64,000 nucleotides of DNA from an uncultured Lachnotalea sp. (GCA_948470255.1 CAOKOS010000003.1:18647-82646), one strand, 5' to 3'; shown: positions 1-9,835, counted from the stretch's first letter. The notes: generated from the sequence alone by a model not told the origin. Translations and numbers: made by a program.

Positions 1-1
1 T

Positions 2-1945
2 CCTGATGATGAGCGTTACAAAGACCTGGTGGGAAAAATGCTGATTCTGCCCATTATGGACAGGGAAATCCCCGTAATCGCCGATGCATATGTGGATAAA
101 GAGTTTGGTACGGGATGTGTAAAGATCACCCCGGCCCATGACCCCAATGACTTTGAGGTTGGAAAAAGGCATAACCTTCCGGAAATCAATATTTTGAACG
201 ACGACGCCACCATCAATGAAAATGGGGGCAAGTATCAGGGGATGGAGCGTTACGCGGCCAGGAAGGCTGTGGTGGAGGAGCTTTCCAGCCTGGGGCTTTT
301 GGTGAAAATTGTGGATCATTCCCACAATGTAGGGACCCATGACCGCTGCAAGACCACCATTGAGCCGATGGTGAAGCAGCAGTGGTTTGTGAAGATGGAT
401 GAGATGGCAAAACCGGCCATCGAAGCTTTGAAATCAGGCCGCCTTAAATTTGTGCCAGAAAGCTTTGGAAAGACGTATCTCCACTGGTTGGAGAATATCC
501 GCGACTGGTGCATTTCCAGGCAGCTTTGGTGGGGCCATCGGATTCCCGCCTATTACTGCCAGGAGTGCGGTGAGGTGGCGGTGGTAAAAGAAGCGCCCGG
601 AGTCTGCCCCAAATGTGGCTGTAGTCATATGGCGCAGGATGAGGACACGCTGGACACTTGGTTTTCTTCGGCGCTTTGGCCTTTTTCTACCCTGGGATGG
701 CCGGAAAAAACGCCGGAGATGGATTATTTCTATCCCACGGACGTGCTGGTGACGGGATATGACATTATTTTCTTCTGGGTAATCCGCATGGTGTTCTCCG
801 CCCTTGAGCAAACGGGGAAGGAGCCTTTCCACACGGTTTTGATTCACGGCCTGGTGAGGGATTCCCAGGGGCGCAAGATGAGCAAGTCCCTGGGTAACGG
901 CATTGACCCTCTGGAGGTGGTGGATAAATACGGCGCCGACGCGCTGCGTATGACGCTGATCACTGGAAATGCGCCCGGAAACGATATGCGTTTTTACTGG
1001 GAGAGAGTGGAGGCCAGCAGGAATTTTGCCAATAAAGTATGGAACGCGTCCCGCTTTATTTTGATGAATACATCCAGGGCTTCTGTCCATCAGGTGAGCC
1101 TTGACAGCCTGACGGGGGCCGATAAGTGGATTTTGTCCAAAGTCAATACGCTGACAAAGGATGTGACGGAGAATCTGGACAAATATGAACTGGGAATCGC
1201 CCTCCAGAAGGTTTATGATTTTATTTGGGAAGAATTTTGCGACTGGTATATCGAGATGGTGAAGCCGCGCCTTTATAATGATGACGACGCCACAAAGGCT
1301 GCCGCCCTCTGGACCTTAAAGACTGTGCTGATTCAGTCCCTGAAGCTGCTTCATCCGTACATGCCTTTTATTACGGAGGAAATTTTCTGCAACCTGCAGG
1401 AGAAAGAAGAGTCCATTATGATCTCTTCCTGGCCGGAATACAGGGAAGAATGGAAATTTGTGGAGGATGAGACGGCGGTGGAAACCATCAAGGAGGCCGT
1501 CCGCGCCATCCGCGGCGTCCGCACTTCCATGAATGTGCCTCCCAGCAGGAAAGCAAGTGTGATTGTGGTTTCTGCTGAAGAGGAAGTCCGCAGGATTTTT
1601 GAGAATGGACGGGTATTTTTTGCAACCCTGGCTTCTGCCGGGGAAGTGACGGTGCAGGCAGATAAAGGGGGAATCCCGGAGGATGCCGTTTCTGCAGTGA
1701 CGGCCAAGGCTGTGGTCTATATGCCTTTGGCAGAGCTTGTGGATATTGGGAAGGAAATCGAGCGGCTGAAGAAGGAGGAAGAACGGCTGAATAAGGAACT
1801 GGCCAGATCCAGGGGGATGCTGAATAATGAAAAATTTGTAAGCCGCGCGCCGGAGGCCAAGATTGAGGAAGAGAAGGCTAAGCTGGCGAAATATGAGCAG
1901 ATGATGGCCCAGGTGAAAGAGCGCCTGGCCCAGTTGGAGAAATAA
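2..1945 (+). CDS. valS: Valine--tRNA ligase, C-terminal part (5' end outside window)
   Basis: Class I aaRS with KMSKS motif (GRKMSKSLGNGIDPLEVVDKYGADALR), DWCISRQLWWGHRIPAYYC, C-terminal coiled coil (EIERLKKEEERLNKELARSRGMLNNEKFVSRAP) typical of ValRS. Confidence 0.97.
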   Translation, partial: PDDERYKDLVGKMLILPIMDREIPVIADAYVDKEFGTGCVKITPAHDPNDFEVGKRHNLPEINILNDDATINENGGKYQGMERYAARKAVVEELSSLGLLVKIVDHSHNVGTHDRCKTTIEPMVKQQWFVKMDEMAKPAIEALKSGRLKFVPESFGKTYLHWLENIRDWCISRQLWWGHRIPAYYCQECGEVAVVKEAPGVCPKCGCSHMAQDEDTLDTWFSSALWPFSTLGWPEKTPEMDYFYPTDVLVTGYDIIFFWVIRMVFSALEQTGKEPFHTVLIHGLVRDSQGRKMSKSLGNGIDPLEVVDKYGADALRMTLITGNAPGNDMRFYWERVEASRNFANKVWNASRFILMNTSRASVHQVSLDSLTGADKWILSKVNTLTKDVTENLDKYELGIALQKVYDFIWEEFCDWYIEMVKPRLYNDDDATKAAALWTLKTVLIQSLKLLHPYMPFITEEIFCNLQEKEESIMISSWPEYREEWKFVEDETAVETIKEAVRAIRGVRTSMNVPPSRKASVIVVSAEEEVRRIFENGRVFFATLASAGEVTVQADKGGIPEDAVSAVTAKAVVYMPLAELVDIGKEIERLKKEEERLNKELARSRGMLNNEKFVSRAPEAKIEEEKAKLAKYEQMMAQVKERLAQLEK

Positions 1946-1972
1946 TAAGGCATGGCCGGAATGTAGGTTTCG

Positions 1973-2866
1973 TCAGCCGGGATAAGATGGCAAAAGCGAA
2001 AGGAATTGCTTTCCGGCCAGGGAAAGAGGATGAAGGCTGTCGCTTACCACGCAGATGTGGCGGGGCGGCAGCTCTTTTTTCAGAAAAATCCGAAAGACGC
2101 TGCCGGCCTTCAGGGATTCGGCGGCAAAATTTTCCGGCACAAAACCGAGTCCTAAGTTATGGGCGGTTAAAGGCGTCACCAAATCTGTAGTGGCCGGTTC
2201 CACGTCCGGTTCCAGGGGGGCTCCTGCCGCTGAAAACTGCTGTTCCAGAAAATACCTGGTTGCAGTGCCATGACTGAGGCAGATCAGAGGGTAATGACTC
2301 ATCTCATGGAGGGACATGGCTTTGTGGCGGAGCTTTTGAAACCGGTTTCCGGCGATGACAATATCCTGGAAAGGTACCAGGGGAATCACCGAAAGGCCGT
2401 CGGTATGCTGGAGGGGGGAAATGACAATGGCGAAATCGACTTCCCCCTTTTTTAAAGCAGTCAGGGCGTCGGGGGTGGTACTGCTGAAAATTTTTAATTT
2501 TAATTCAGGGTAACGGTTTTTAAACTGCTCCAGATAAGGCAAGAGAAAATTGTGGAGGGTCATTTCGCTGGCGCCGATCCGCAGGGTCCCGGCTGTCAGG
2601 GATTTGCTGGCGGCCAGCGCTTCTTCCGCGGTCCAAAATTCTTCACAAGCTTTTCTTACATGGGAAAAAAGAAGCTTTGCTTCCGGCGTCAGAACCACTC
2701 CGCTTTTGGAACGGATGAACAGGGAAAGGCCAAGCTCTTTTTCCAGGCTGCGGATATAATGGCTGACGGTAGGCTGGGAAAGGAAAAGCGCTCTTGCGGC
2801 GGCGGTGATGTTTTCATATTTGGCGACGTAGTAAAAGATTTTGTAGTATTCAAAGCTGACGGACAT
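1973..2866 (-). CDS. LysR family transcriptional regulator
   Basis: N-terminal wHTH FYYVAKYENITAAARALFLSQPTVSHYIRSLEKELGLSLFIRSKSGVVLTPEA, LysR substrate domain. Confidence 0.95.
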   Translation of the reverse strand: MSVSFEYYKIFYYVAKYENITAAARALFLSQPTVSHYIRSLEKELGLSLFIRSKSGVVLTPEAKLLFSHVRKACEEFWTAEEALAASKSLTAGTLRIGASEMTLHNFLLPYLEQFKNRYPELKLKIFSSTTPDALTALKKGEVDFAIVISPLQHTDGLSVIPLVPFQDIVIAGNRFQKLRHKAMSLHEMSHYPLICLSHGTATRYFLEQQFSAAGAPLEPDVEPATTDLVTPLTAHNLGLGFVPENFAAESLKAGSVFRIFLKKELPPRHICVVSDSLHPLSLAGKQFLSLLPSYPG

Positions 2867-2998
2867 TATGGATACCTCATTGAAATTTTCTATGGATAAC
2901 CATTAAAAATAAAAGTTTTCAAATGGATCCAAAGATAGTATAATTCCATGGAGATGAAAATGCAAATGGAACTATTATAGTAAACGAGGGAAACAGAG

Positions 2999-4336
2999 AT
3001 GATTAAAGATTTAACGGAGGGAAAGCCATCGTCAGTGCTATGGCGGTTTTCCATTCCCATGTTTGTCAGTGTGATTTTCCAGCAGCTTTATAATATTGCG
3101 GACAGCGCCATTGCAGGGAAATTTGCAGGGGAATCCGCATTGGCGGCGGTAGGGGCTTCCTATCCCATCACCATGATCTTTATGGCCATTGCCGTGGGGA
3201 GTAACATCGGCTGTTCTGTGGTGATCTCCCAGCTTTTTGGGGCGAAGCAGTATGGGAAAATGAAAACTGCCATTTCCACCACACTTCTGTCTTCGGCTGT
3301 GCTGGCGGCGGCGCTTACGGGATTGGGGCTTTTGGGGGCTGGCGGACTGCTTAAGCTGCTCAATACGCCGGCTGATGTGTTTGCCGATGGAAAGCTGTAT
3401 CTCAGAATTTATATAGGCGGTTTTTTGTTTCTTTTCCTATATAATATATGTACGGGGGTTTTTACTTCCCTGGGGGATTCCAGGACGCCGCTGTATTTCC
3501 TGATTGGTTCTTCTTTAAGCAATATTTTTTTGGACTACTTGTTTGTGACGTCGTTCCATATGGGGGTGGCAGGTGTGGCCTGGGCCACTTTTATAGCCCA
3601 GGGGGCCGCCTGTATCCTGGCTTTTCTGACACTGTTGTACCGCCTTGGAAAAATAAAGACAGAGGAAAAACAGCCGTTTTTTTCCATCCTCATGCTAAAA
3701 CGGGTCGGCCGTATTGCAGTTCCCAGTATTTTGCAGCAGAGTTTCATTTCCATCGGAAATATTTTTATCCAGTGGAGGGTCAACAGTTTTGGCTCTTCGG
3801 TGATTGCCGGATATTCGGCTGCCATTAAATTGAATACCTTTACCATTACTTCTTTCACGACGCTGGCCAACGGCCTTTCCAGTTTTACTGCCCAGAATGT
3901 GGGCGCGGGAAAGGTGCAGCGGATCAGGGAGGGGCTGCGCGCCGGTGTTGTGCTGGCGGCCCTCATTGCAGTTCCTTTTGTCATTACATTTGCCTTTTTT
4001 GGGAGGACGATGGTTCTTTTGTTTCTTCCAGAGCAGGAGGCGGCAGCCACGGCGCTTTCCACAGGGGTTACTTTCCTGCGGATTGTATCACCGTTTTATT
4101 TTGTGATATTGGTGAAGCTGATGGCTGACGGCGTCCTGCGTGGGAGCGGCGCCATGAAGTATTTTATGGTGGCGACTTTTACGGATTTGGTCCTGCGGGT
4201 GCTCCTGGCATTCGTTTTTTCGACAGGCCTGGGCCCTGTGGGAATCTGGTTGTCCTGGCCGGTGGGCTGGACAACGGCCACGGTGGTTTCCTGTGTATTT
4301 TACGGGACGGGGAAATGGAAGCAGGGAAAAGTGTAA
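2999..4336 (+). CDS. MATE family efflux transporter
   Basis: 445 aa polytopic protein; MATE-like N-terminus and repeats (IPMFVSVIFQQLYNIADSAIAGKFAGESALAAVGASYPI). Confidence 0.93.
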   Translation: MIKDLTEGKPSSVLWRFSIPMFVSVIFQQLYNIADSAIAGKFAGESALAAVGASYPITMIFMAIAVGSNIGCSVVISQLFGAKQYGKMKTAISTTLLSSAVLAAALTGLGLLGAGGLLKLLNTPADVFADGKLYLRIYIGGFLFLFLYNICTGVFTSLGDSRTPLYFLIGSSLSNIFLDYLFVTSFHMGVAGVAWATFIAQGAACILAFLTLLYRLGKIKTEEKQPFFSILMLKRVGRIAVPSILQQSFISIGNIFIQWRVNSFGSSVIAGYSAAIKLNTFTITSFTTLANGLSSFTAQNVGAGKVQRIREGLRAGVVLAALIAVPFVITFAFFGRTMVLLFLPEQEAAATALSTGVTFLRIVSPFYFVILVKLMADGVLRGSGAMKYFMVATFTDLVLRVLLAFVFSTGLGPVGIWLSWPVGWTTATVVSCVFYGTGKWKQGKV

Positions 4337-4368
4337 AAAACAGAACAGGACGGAGGTTCCAATAGGAT

Positions 4369-5745
4369 ATGGACGGGAATATAAATACAACCATGAAACA
4401 CAGAATGAACATAGAGGAAGCGGAAGAGTATCTCAACGGGATTCCGCGGTTTTCTAAAAAAACTACCATGGAAAATGAGCGGAGGATCCTGGAGCTTCTC
4501 GGGAGTCCTGAAAAGGGGCAGCAGTTTGTCCACGTGGCGGGAACCAACGGAAAGGGTTCCGTATGTGCTTTTATGAGCCGGATTCTTCTGGAACAGGGAT
4601 ACCATGTGGGAACGTTTAGTTCTCCCCATCTCGTTGACATTACAGAGAGGTTCCTCATTGACGGGGAGCAGGTGGCGGAAGAAGAGTTCCTGGCGGCTTT
4701 CCACCGTATTTACGATTTATGCCAGGAAAGGAAAGAGGAAATCGTCCATCCTTCTTATTTTGAATTTTTGTTTTTAATCGGCATGGTGATTTTTAAAGAG
4801 CGCCGGGTGGACATTACGGTTTTGGAGGTGGGCCTTGGAGGCAGGCTGGATGCCACCAATGTGATTGAGGGGCCGGAGGTTTGCGTGATTGCTTCCATTA
4901 GCCTGGATCACACGGAAATCCTGGGGGACACCGTTTCCCAGATTGCAGGGGAGAAGGCGGGAATTATAAAAAAAGGTTGTCCAGTGGTCTATGATGACAG
5001 TGTACCGGAGGCTTCTGCAGTGATACAAAGAATCGCAAAAGAGCAGGATGCTCCGGCGTATCCGGTGAATCCGAAGGATTTTGAAATTGTGGACAGAAGC
5101 CCTTCGTCACTGGAATTTCAAATGAAACGCGGATATTTTTCCGGGGAATGTTTCCGGGTGCCTTTTGTGGCAGACTATCAGGCTATGAATGCTTCTCTGG
5201 CGGTGGCGGCGGCCTGGGCGCTGCAAAGGCGGCAGACGGAAGGGGGCTTTGCAGTACAAAATCCGTCCAAAAGGGGAAAATCCCTTTCATGGATAGGGAA
5301 GGTACGGCAGTCTCTTCTTCATACTTCCTGGCCGGGGAGGATGGAGCCGGTGCTTCCGGGTGTTTATATGGACGGCGCCCACAATGACGATGGTATCCGT
5401 GTTTTTATTGAGACAGTGAGGAAGCTTCCCTGTAGCGGAAAAAAATATCTTTTGTTTTCAGCAGTGGTGGAAAAGGATTATAGGACAATGATTGACGAAA
5501 TCTGCAGCCAGGCAGATTTTGACGGTTTTATTCTGACAGAGCTTGACAGTTACAGGGCCCTGCCCCTTGCAGACATCAGGAAAGCCTTTGAGGGGCGGAC
5601 AGACCAGCCTGTCTGGAGCTTTGACAGTATTGAGGAAGCCTTTGCTTTTGCCAGAGAAAAAAAAGAAACGGATGATTTCCTGTTTATTGCAGGCTCCCTT
5701 TATCTGGCGGGGAGCATAAAAGAGCTTCTTAGGGGAAAGCCCTGA
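4369..5745 (+). CDS. folC: Folylpolyglutamate synthase / dihydrofolate synthase
   Basis: VAGTNGKGSVCAFMSRILLEQGYHVGTFSSPHL and LEVGLGGRLDATNV motifs. Confidence 0.95.
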   Translation: MDGNINTTMKHRMNIEEAEEYLNGIPRFSKKTTMENERRILELLGSPEKGQQFVHVAGTNGKGSVCAFMSRILLEQGYHVGTFSSPHLVDITERFLIDGEQVAEEEFLAAFHRIYDLCQERKEEIVHPSYFEFLFLIGMVIFKERRVDITVLEVGLGGRLDATNVIEGPEVCVIASISLDHTEILGDTVSQIAGEKAGIIKKGCPVVYDDSVPEASAVIQRIAKEQDAPAYPVNPKDFEIVDRSPSSLEFQMKRGYFSGECFRVPFVADYQAMNASLAVAAAWALQRRQTEGGFAVQNPSKRGKSLSWIGKVRQSLLHTSWPGRMEPVLPGVYMDGAHNDDGIRVFIETVRKLPCSGKKYLLFSAVVEKDYRTMIDEICSQADFDGFILTELDSYRALPLADIRKAFEGRTDQPVWSFDSIEEAFAFAREKKETDDFLFIAGSLYLAGSIKELLRGKP

Positions 5746-5997
5746 ACATCCTTCCCGTCTATGCAAAAAGAAAAGGATGACACTTTTTGTCGTCCTGTTT
5801 TCATTGTAAAATATGGGGAATTGTAGTAGAATACCTTCAGTTGACATGTGGAACCCCTTCACTGCATATATTGAAAATTTTAAGAATTTTTGAGGGTGTG
5901 TGATCAGGGTTTTTATGATATACTTTGTTATTGTATGGAAAGCTTTAAAAAAGTCCTGGCAGATATTTGGCCGGGCTGGTGAGAGAGGAAAAACGGA

Positions 5998-6150
5998 ATG
6001 TTGAATTTTGAGGAAGAGCTGGCGAAATTTAAGCCCAGCCGTGATATTGACCAGGTGGAGGATACCATAGTAAACCGGGATATCACGGATGTGACAGATA
6101 TTATGGTGCAGTTTTTGAAGGAACAGCTTGAACAGGACAGCAGAGAGTAG
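5998..6150 (+). CDS. Small 50-aa acidic protein, unknown
   Basis: ATG at 5998 in a good context, MLNFEEELAKFKPSRDIDQVEDTIVNRDITDVTDIMVQFLKEQLEQDSRE, stop 2 nt before next CDS; not in supplied ORF list because <60 aa. Confidence 0.6.
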   Translation: MLNFEEELAKFKPSRDIDQVEDTIVNRDITDVTDIMVQFLKEQLEQDSRE

Positions 6151-6152
6151 GG

Positions 6153-7556
6153 ATGTGTATGGAGTGTTTATATTGCCATCACCCGATGGGAAACGGAAGA
6201 TACTGCCAGTTTTGCAGCCGTGATGTGACGCTGTACAGAAAAATCGTCAGGGTTTCCAACACTTATTATAATGTGGGGCTGGACAAGGCGCGTGTCCGTG
6301 ATTTGAGCGGCGCCGCGGTATATTTGAAAAAAAGTTTGGATTTATATAAAAAGAATACGGATGCGAGAAACCTGCTGGGGCTTATTTATTATGAATTGGG
6401 CGAAACAGTGGATGCCCTGACAGAATGGGTGATCAGCAAGAATCTGCAGCCAAAGGACAACCTGGCCACAGAGTATCTGAAAATCCTCCAGTCCAGGCAG
6501 TCGCGGCTTAAGCAGATGAACCAGACGCTGCGGAAGTTTAACCAGGCCCTTTACTATGCCCGCCATGACAGCCAGGATCTGGCGATTTTGCAGGCGAAAA
6601 AGGTTATCACCATGAATCCGCGGTTTGTAAAGGCGTATCAGCTTCTGGGGCTTTTGTATCTGAAAAAAGAAGAGTACGCTAAGGCGGAAAAAATGTTGAA
6701 AACGGTTTTGACTGTTGATGTCAACAATACGGCGGCTCTTTCTTATCTGGAGTATATTCAGGATATTGCAAAGGATAAAAAGGCGGCCGCGAAGGAGAGG
6801 AACAGACGTCAGGCCAGGAAGCTGCGGGAAGAGGAGATGCTTGAGAATGCGGCGAGGGATGAAGCCATTGTCCCCACATACCGGGAAGGAAATGGAAACT
6901 GGCTTACGGTTCTGCTTCTTCTTATCGGTATTATGATGGGGGCTTTGAGTTGCTATTTCCTGGTGCTTCCGGTGAGGGAAAAGGCGCTCCATTCAGATTT
7001 TAATGAGGACATCCTGTCCTATAATGAAAAAATTGCAGAGAGGGACACCAACATCTCCGGCCTGGAAGATCAGATCAACAGCCTCAAGGAAGAGATGGCA
7101 AACCTCAATAATGAGCTGGCGGCATATACAGGAGAAGGCGGCATTATCAATGAGTACAACAAGCTTCTGGATGTGCTGACTTTGAAGGCAAACGGGGATT
7201 ATATCGGGGCTATGGACGCAGTCATGGCCGTAAATGCTTCTTTGGTAACTAATGAAAAATTTCAGAGTATTTATGGAGCGCTAAACGCGGAGTTTACTGA
7301 CAGCGGCGTCCAGACTCTTTTTAACCGGGGAAAAGAGGCATATGACAACAGGGATTGGGAAACAGCCAGGGTATATTTTGCAAAATGCCTGGAGCTGCAG
7401 TCAGATTACCCGGAAGTTATTTTCTATATGGGAATTTGTTATCAAAACCAGGGAGACTGGGGTACGGCAGTCAGTTATTATAATCAGCTGATTGACAATG
7501 AGACATACAAGGATACGCAGTGGGGCGCGGCGGCAAAAACGCAGCGTGGTTACTGA
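6153..7556 (+). CDS. Zinc-ribbon / TPR repeat membrane protein
   Basis: CxxC...CxxC N-terminus (CLYCHHPMGNGRYCQFC), TPR repeats, one TM (WLTVLLLLIGIMMGALSCYFLVL), coiled coil, C-terminal TPRs. Confidence 0.85.
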   Translation: MCMECLYCHHPMGNGRYCQFCSRDVTLYRKIVRVSNTYYNVGLDKARVRDLSGAAVYLKKSLDLYKKNTDARNLLGLIYYELGETVDALTEWVISKNLQPKDNLATEYLKILQSRQSRLKQMNQTLRKFNQALYYARHDSQDLAILQAKKVITMNPRFVKAYQLLGLLYLKKEEYAKAEKMLKTVLTVDVNNTAALSYLEYIQDIAKDKKAAAKERNRRQARKLREEEMLENAARDEAIVPTYREGNGNWLTVLLLLIGIMMGALSCYFLVLPVREKALHSDFNEDILSYNEKIAERDTNISGLEDQINSLKEEMANLNNELAAYTGEGGIINEYNKLLDVLTLKANGDYIGAMDAVMAVNASLVTNEKFQSIYGALNAEFTDSGVQTLFNRGKEAYDNRDWETARVYFAKCLELQSDYPEVIFYMGICYQNQGDWGTAVSYYNQLIDNETYKDTQWGAAAKTQRGY

Positions 7557-7616
7557 GATAAAGCTGGCGGCCATGTTTCGGCAGGGATACATACAAAGGA
7601 GAAATTTGTGTGTATC

Positions 7617-7840
7617 CTTTTTTACTTTATAGGAAACTGCGTCCTATAAAGTAAATAGCCTTTCAGCCACCGCTCACGCACGGCGGTTGCGCAAAGCGCA
7701 ACCTTTTTTATCGGACAGGAAACTGCGTTCCCCCTCCGACAAAAACGCTCCGCGAGGATCGCACTGCGGCGGGGAGGGATTATATCGCTTACGCGATCCG
7801 CCGCAGGCGTAGAATCCTGCGAAGCAGGATTCTATTTTCC
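7617..7840. repeat. Compound intergenic repeat with several inverted repeats
   Basis: 14-bp perfect IR TTTACTTTATAGGA/TCCTATAAAGTAAA at 7621-7655; second GGAAACTGCGTTCC unit; 3' GGCGTAGAATCCTGCGAAGCAGGATTCTATT matches copy at 29600-29640. Confidence 0.75.
7685..7709 (+). terminator. Rho-independent terminator
   Basis: GGTTGCGC-AAA-GCGCAACC followed by T6. Confidence 0.75.
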
Positions 7841-7882
7841 TTTGAAAAATTGAAAAGAAATGAAAATAGGAGGAATCATTTG

Positions 7883-8221
7883 ATGGAAAATGGGACAAAC
7901 TATAAGGTCAGAGGTACGGTACTTTATGCTTTTATGCCAAAGGAAGTAGATCATCACAGCAGCCTGGAGATGAAAGACGGAATCACAAAAGCAAGGGTAT
8001 GCCGTCCTGTCACCAGCCTGGTGTTTGATTTTGCGAAAACGGATTTTATGGACAGCGCAGGAATCGGAATGTTGCTGGGAAGATATAAAGAGATGTCTGC
8101 CATAGGAGGGGAAGTATTTGTGAGAAATACGTCTCCCAGGGTAAAGCGGATTCTGGAAATGTCAGGTATTTACCGGATCATAAGGGATTGGGACAAAAAA
8201 GATGAAGAAGGGAGCAGGTAG
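7883..8221 (+). CDS. spoIIAA: Anti-sigma F factor antagonist SpoIIAA
   Basis: STAS domain, DFMDSAGIGMLLGRYKEM phosphorylation motif; RBS AGGAGG; followed by spoIIAB and sigF. Confidence 0.95.
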   Translation: MENGTNYKVRGTVLYAFMPKEVDHHSSLEMKDGITKARVCRPVTSLVFDFAKTDFMDSAGIGMLLGRYKEMSAIGGEVFVRNTSPRVKRILEMSGIYRIIRDWDKKDEEGSR

Positions 8222-8807
8222 CATGGAAATGGGAGAGAGGACAGAAGGGATAAAAGAAAAAACAAGGGAGGAAGAAGAGATGGGACAGGGAAGCAAAGGG
8301 TACTGGAAAGAAGAGATGGAAAAGGGAGAGGGAATGAAAGCAGAAGAAGTAAAAATGAAAGAGCCGGAAGGCGTAGAGGAAGAAAGTGTCTATGTGGAAT
8401 TTGAAAGCCGCTCACACAATGAGCAGTTTGCCAGGGTTGTGGCGGCAGTGTTTGCCGCCAGGCTGGATCCCACCGTGGAGGAGGTTGAGGATATCAAAAC
8501 TTCCGTATCGGAGGCTGTGACAAACGCCATTATCCACGGTTACGAGAAGGAAGACGGTATGGTACATATGAAGCTGACCATGAAAGGGAGGGACTTTTTT
8601 GTGGAAGTGCGGGATGAGGGTGTGGGAATGGATGATGTGAAGAAGGCCATGGAACCCCTATACACCTCAAAACCTTCCAGGGAGCGGTCTGGAATGGGAT
8701 TTTCTTTTATGGAAGCTTTTATGGATGAAGTATGGGTGGATTCGGCACCCGGCCGGGGAACGACAGTGCGGATGGTAAAAAAATTAGGAAACGGCACGAT
8801 CCGGTGA
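8202..8807 (+). CDS. spoIIAB: Anti-sigma F factor SpoIIAB (with Lys/Glu-rich N-terminal extension if first ATG used)
   Basis: FESRSHNEQFARVVAAVFAARLDPTVEEVEDIKTSVSEAVTNAIIHGYE; GHKL ATPase. Confidence 0.95.
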   Translation: MKKGAGSMEMGERTEGIKEKTREEEEMGQGSKGYWKEEMEKGEGMKAEEVKMKEPEGVEEESVYVEFESRSHNEQFARVVAAVFAARLDPTVEEVEDIKTSVSEAVTNAIIHGYEKEDGMVHMKLTMKGRDFFVEVRDEGVGMDDVKKAMEPLYTSKPSRERSGMGFSFMEAFMDEVWVDSAPGRGTTVRMVKKLGNGTIR

Positions 8808-8826
8808 ATCCAGGCAGGAGGCGTGT

Positions 8827-9540
8827 ATGGATCAGACGATGGAATTGCTCCAATCGGCACATGCAGGGGATAAAGAGGCAAGAGACAGACTGGTATCGGA
8901 AAATATGGGATTAATCTGGTGCGTGGTGCGGCGTTTTTTGGGGCGCGGCCATGAGGCTGAAGATTTATTCCAGATTGGCAGTATCGGGTTATTGAAAGCG
9001 ATAGATAAATTTGACACAAGTTATGATGTACGTTTTTCCACGTATGCGATTCCTATGATTACCGGGGAGATCAAAAGGTTTCTTCGGGATGACGGTATGA
9101 TTAAAATCAGCCGTTCTTTAAAAGAAATGGCGGCAAAGGCCGGCGCGGAAAAGGAGCGGCTCGGTGTTTCCCTGGGGAGGGAGCCGACGCTGCCGGAACT
9201 GGCGGAGGCCCTCCAGGTGGAACCGACGGAGCTGGCGGCAGCCATGGAATCTGGGGCGGAAGTGGAATCCCTTTATAAAACCATTTACCATGGGGACGGA
9301 AATGCCATCTATTTGATTGACAAATTGGAAGACATGAAAGATGAGGATGAAGGAGTTTTGAATAAAATGGTGGTGGCCAGACTTCTAAAAGAGCTGCCGG
9401 CCCAAGAGGCCCGCCTGATCGTCATGCGTTATTATATGGATAAAACCCAGACCCAGGTGGCAAAAGAACTGGGGATTTCCCAGGTACAGGTGTCCCGGCT
9501 GGAAAAGAAAATTTTGCAGACCATGAGGCGGCGGCTGTAG
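8827..9540 (+). CDS. sigF: RNA polymerase sporulation sigma factor SigF
   Basis: Sigma-70 regions 2, 3 and 4; gene order spoIIAA-spoIIAB-sigF. Confidence 0.96.
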   Translation: MDQTMELLQSAHAGDKEARDRLVSENMGLIWCVVRRFLGRGHEAEDLFQIGSIGLLKAIDKFDTSYDVRFSTYAIPMITGEIKRFLRDDGMIKISRSLKEMAAKAGAEKERLGVSLGREPTLPELAEALQVEPTELAAAMESGAEVESLYKTIYHGDGNAIYLIDKLEDMKDEDEGVLNKMVVARLLKELPAQEARLIVMRYYMDKTQTQVAKELGISQVQVSRLEKKILQTMRRRL

Positions 9541-9610
9541 GTTTCTGGGTCAGTAGAATAAAAAAAAGTACTTTTTGCCATACTATCATCAGAAGAAAGG
9601 AGCTGGTGAT

Positions 9611-9835
9611 ATGGATTATTCGAGAACGAAACGCTGGATTATAGGGCTGCTGCTGCTGGCTGCTGTTGTGGCAGTGGCGGCAGGTTATATGTTGTCAGGA
9701 AAGGCTTCGGAATCAGGGAACAAAGGAACTTTAGTCAGGATGTTCCGTGACGGGAGCCATGCCGCTGCAGAGGTTCTTAAGGATGGGGAAGAATTTCTCT
9801 GCGAAAAAATCGGAAAAGCGGCGAAGAGCTTATGA
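9611..9835 (+). CDS. Small single-pass membrane protein between sigF and spoVAA
   Basis: MDYSRTKRWIIGLLLLAAVVAVAAGYMLSGKASESG...; RBS AAGGAGCTGGTGAT; stop overlaps next ATG. Confidence 0.7.
   Translation: MDYSRTKRWIIGLLLLAAVVAVAAGYMLSGKASESGNKGTLVRMFRDGSHAAAEVLKDGEEFLCEKIGKAAKSL

Noticed and set aside
434-1090. Long minus-strand ORF inside valS
   Set aside because: Antisense shadow ORF of a highly conserved gene with no recognisable domain.
8170-8415. Minus-strand Leu/Pro/Ser-rich ORF opposite spoIIAB
   Set aside because: Artefact of the polypurine tract on the coding strand.
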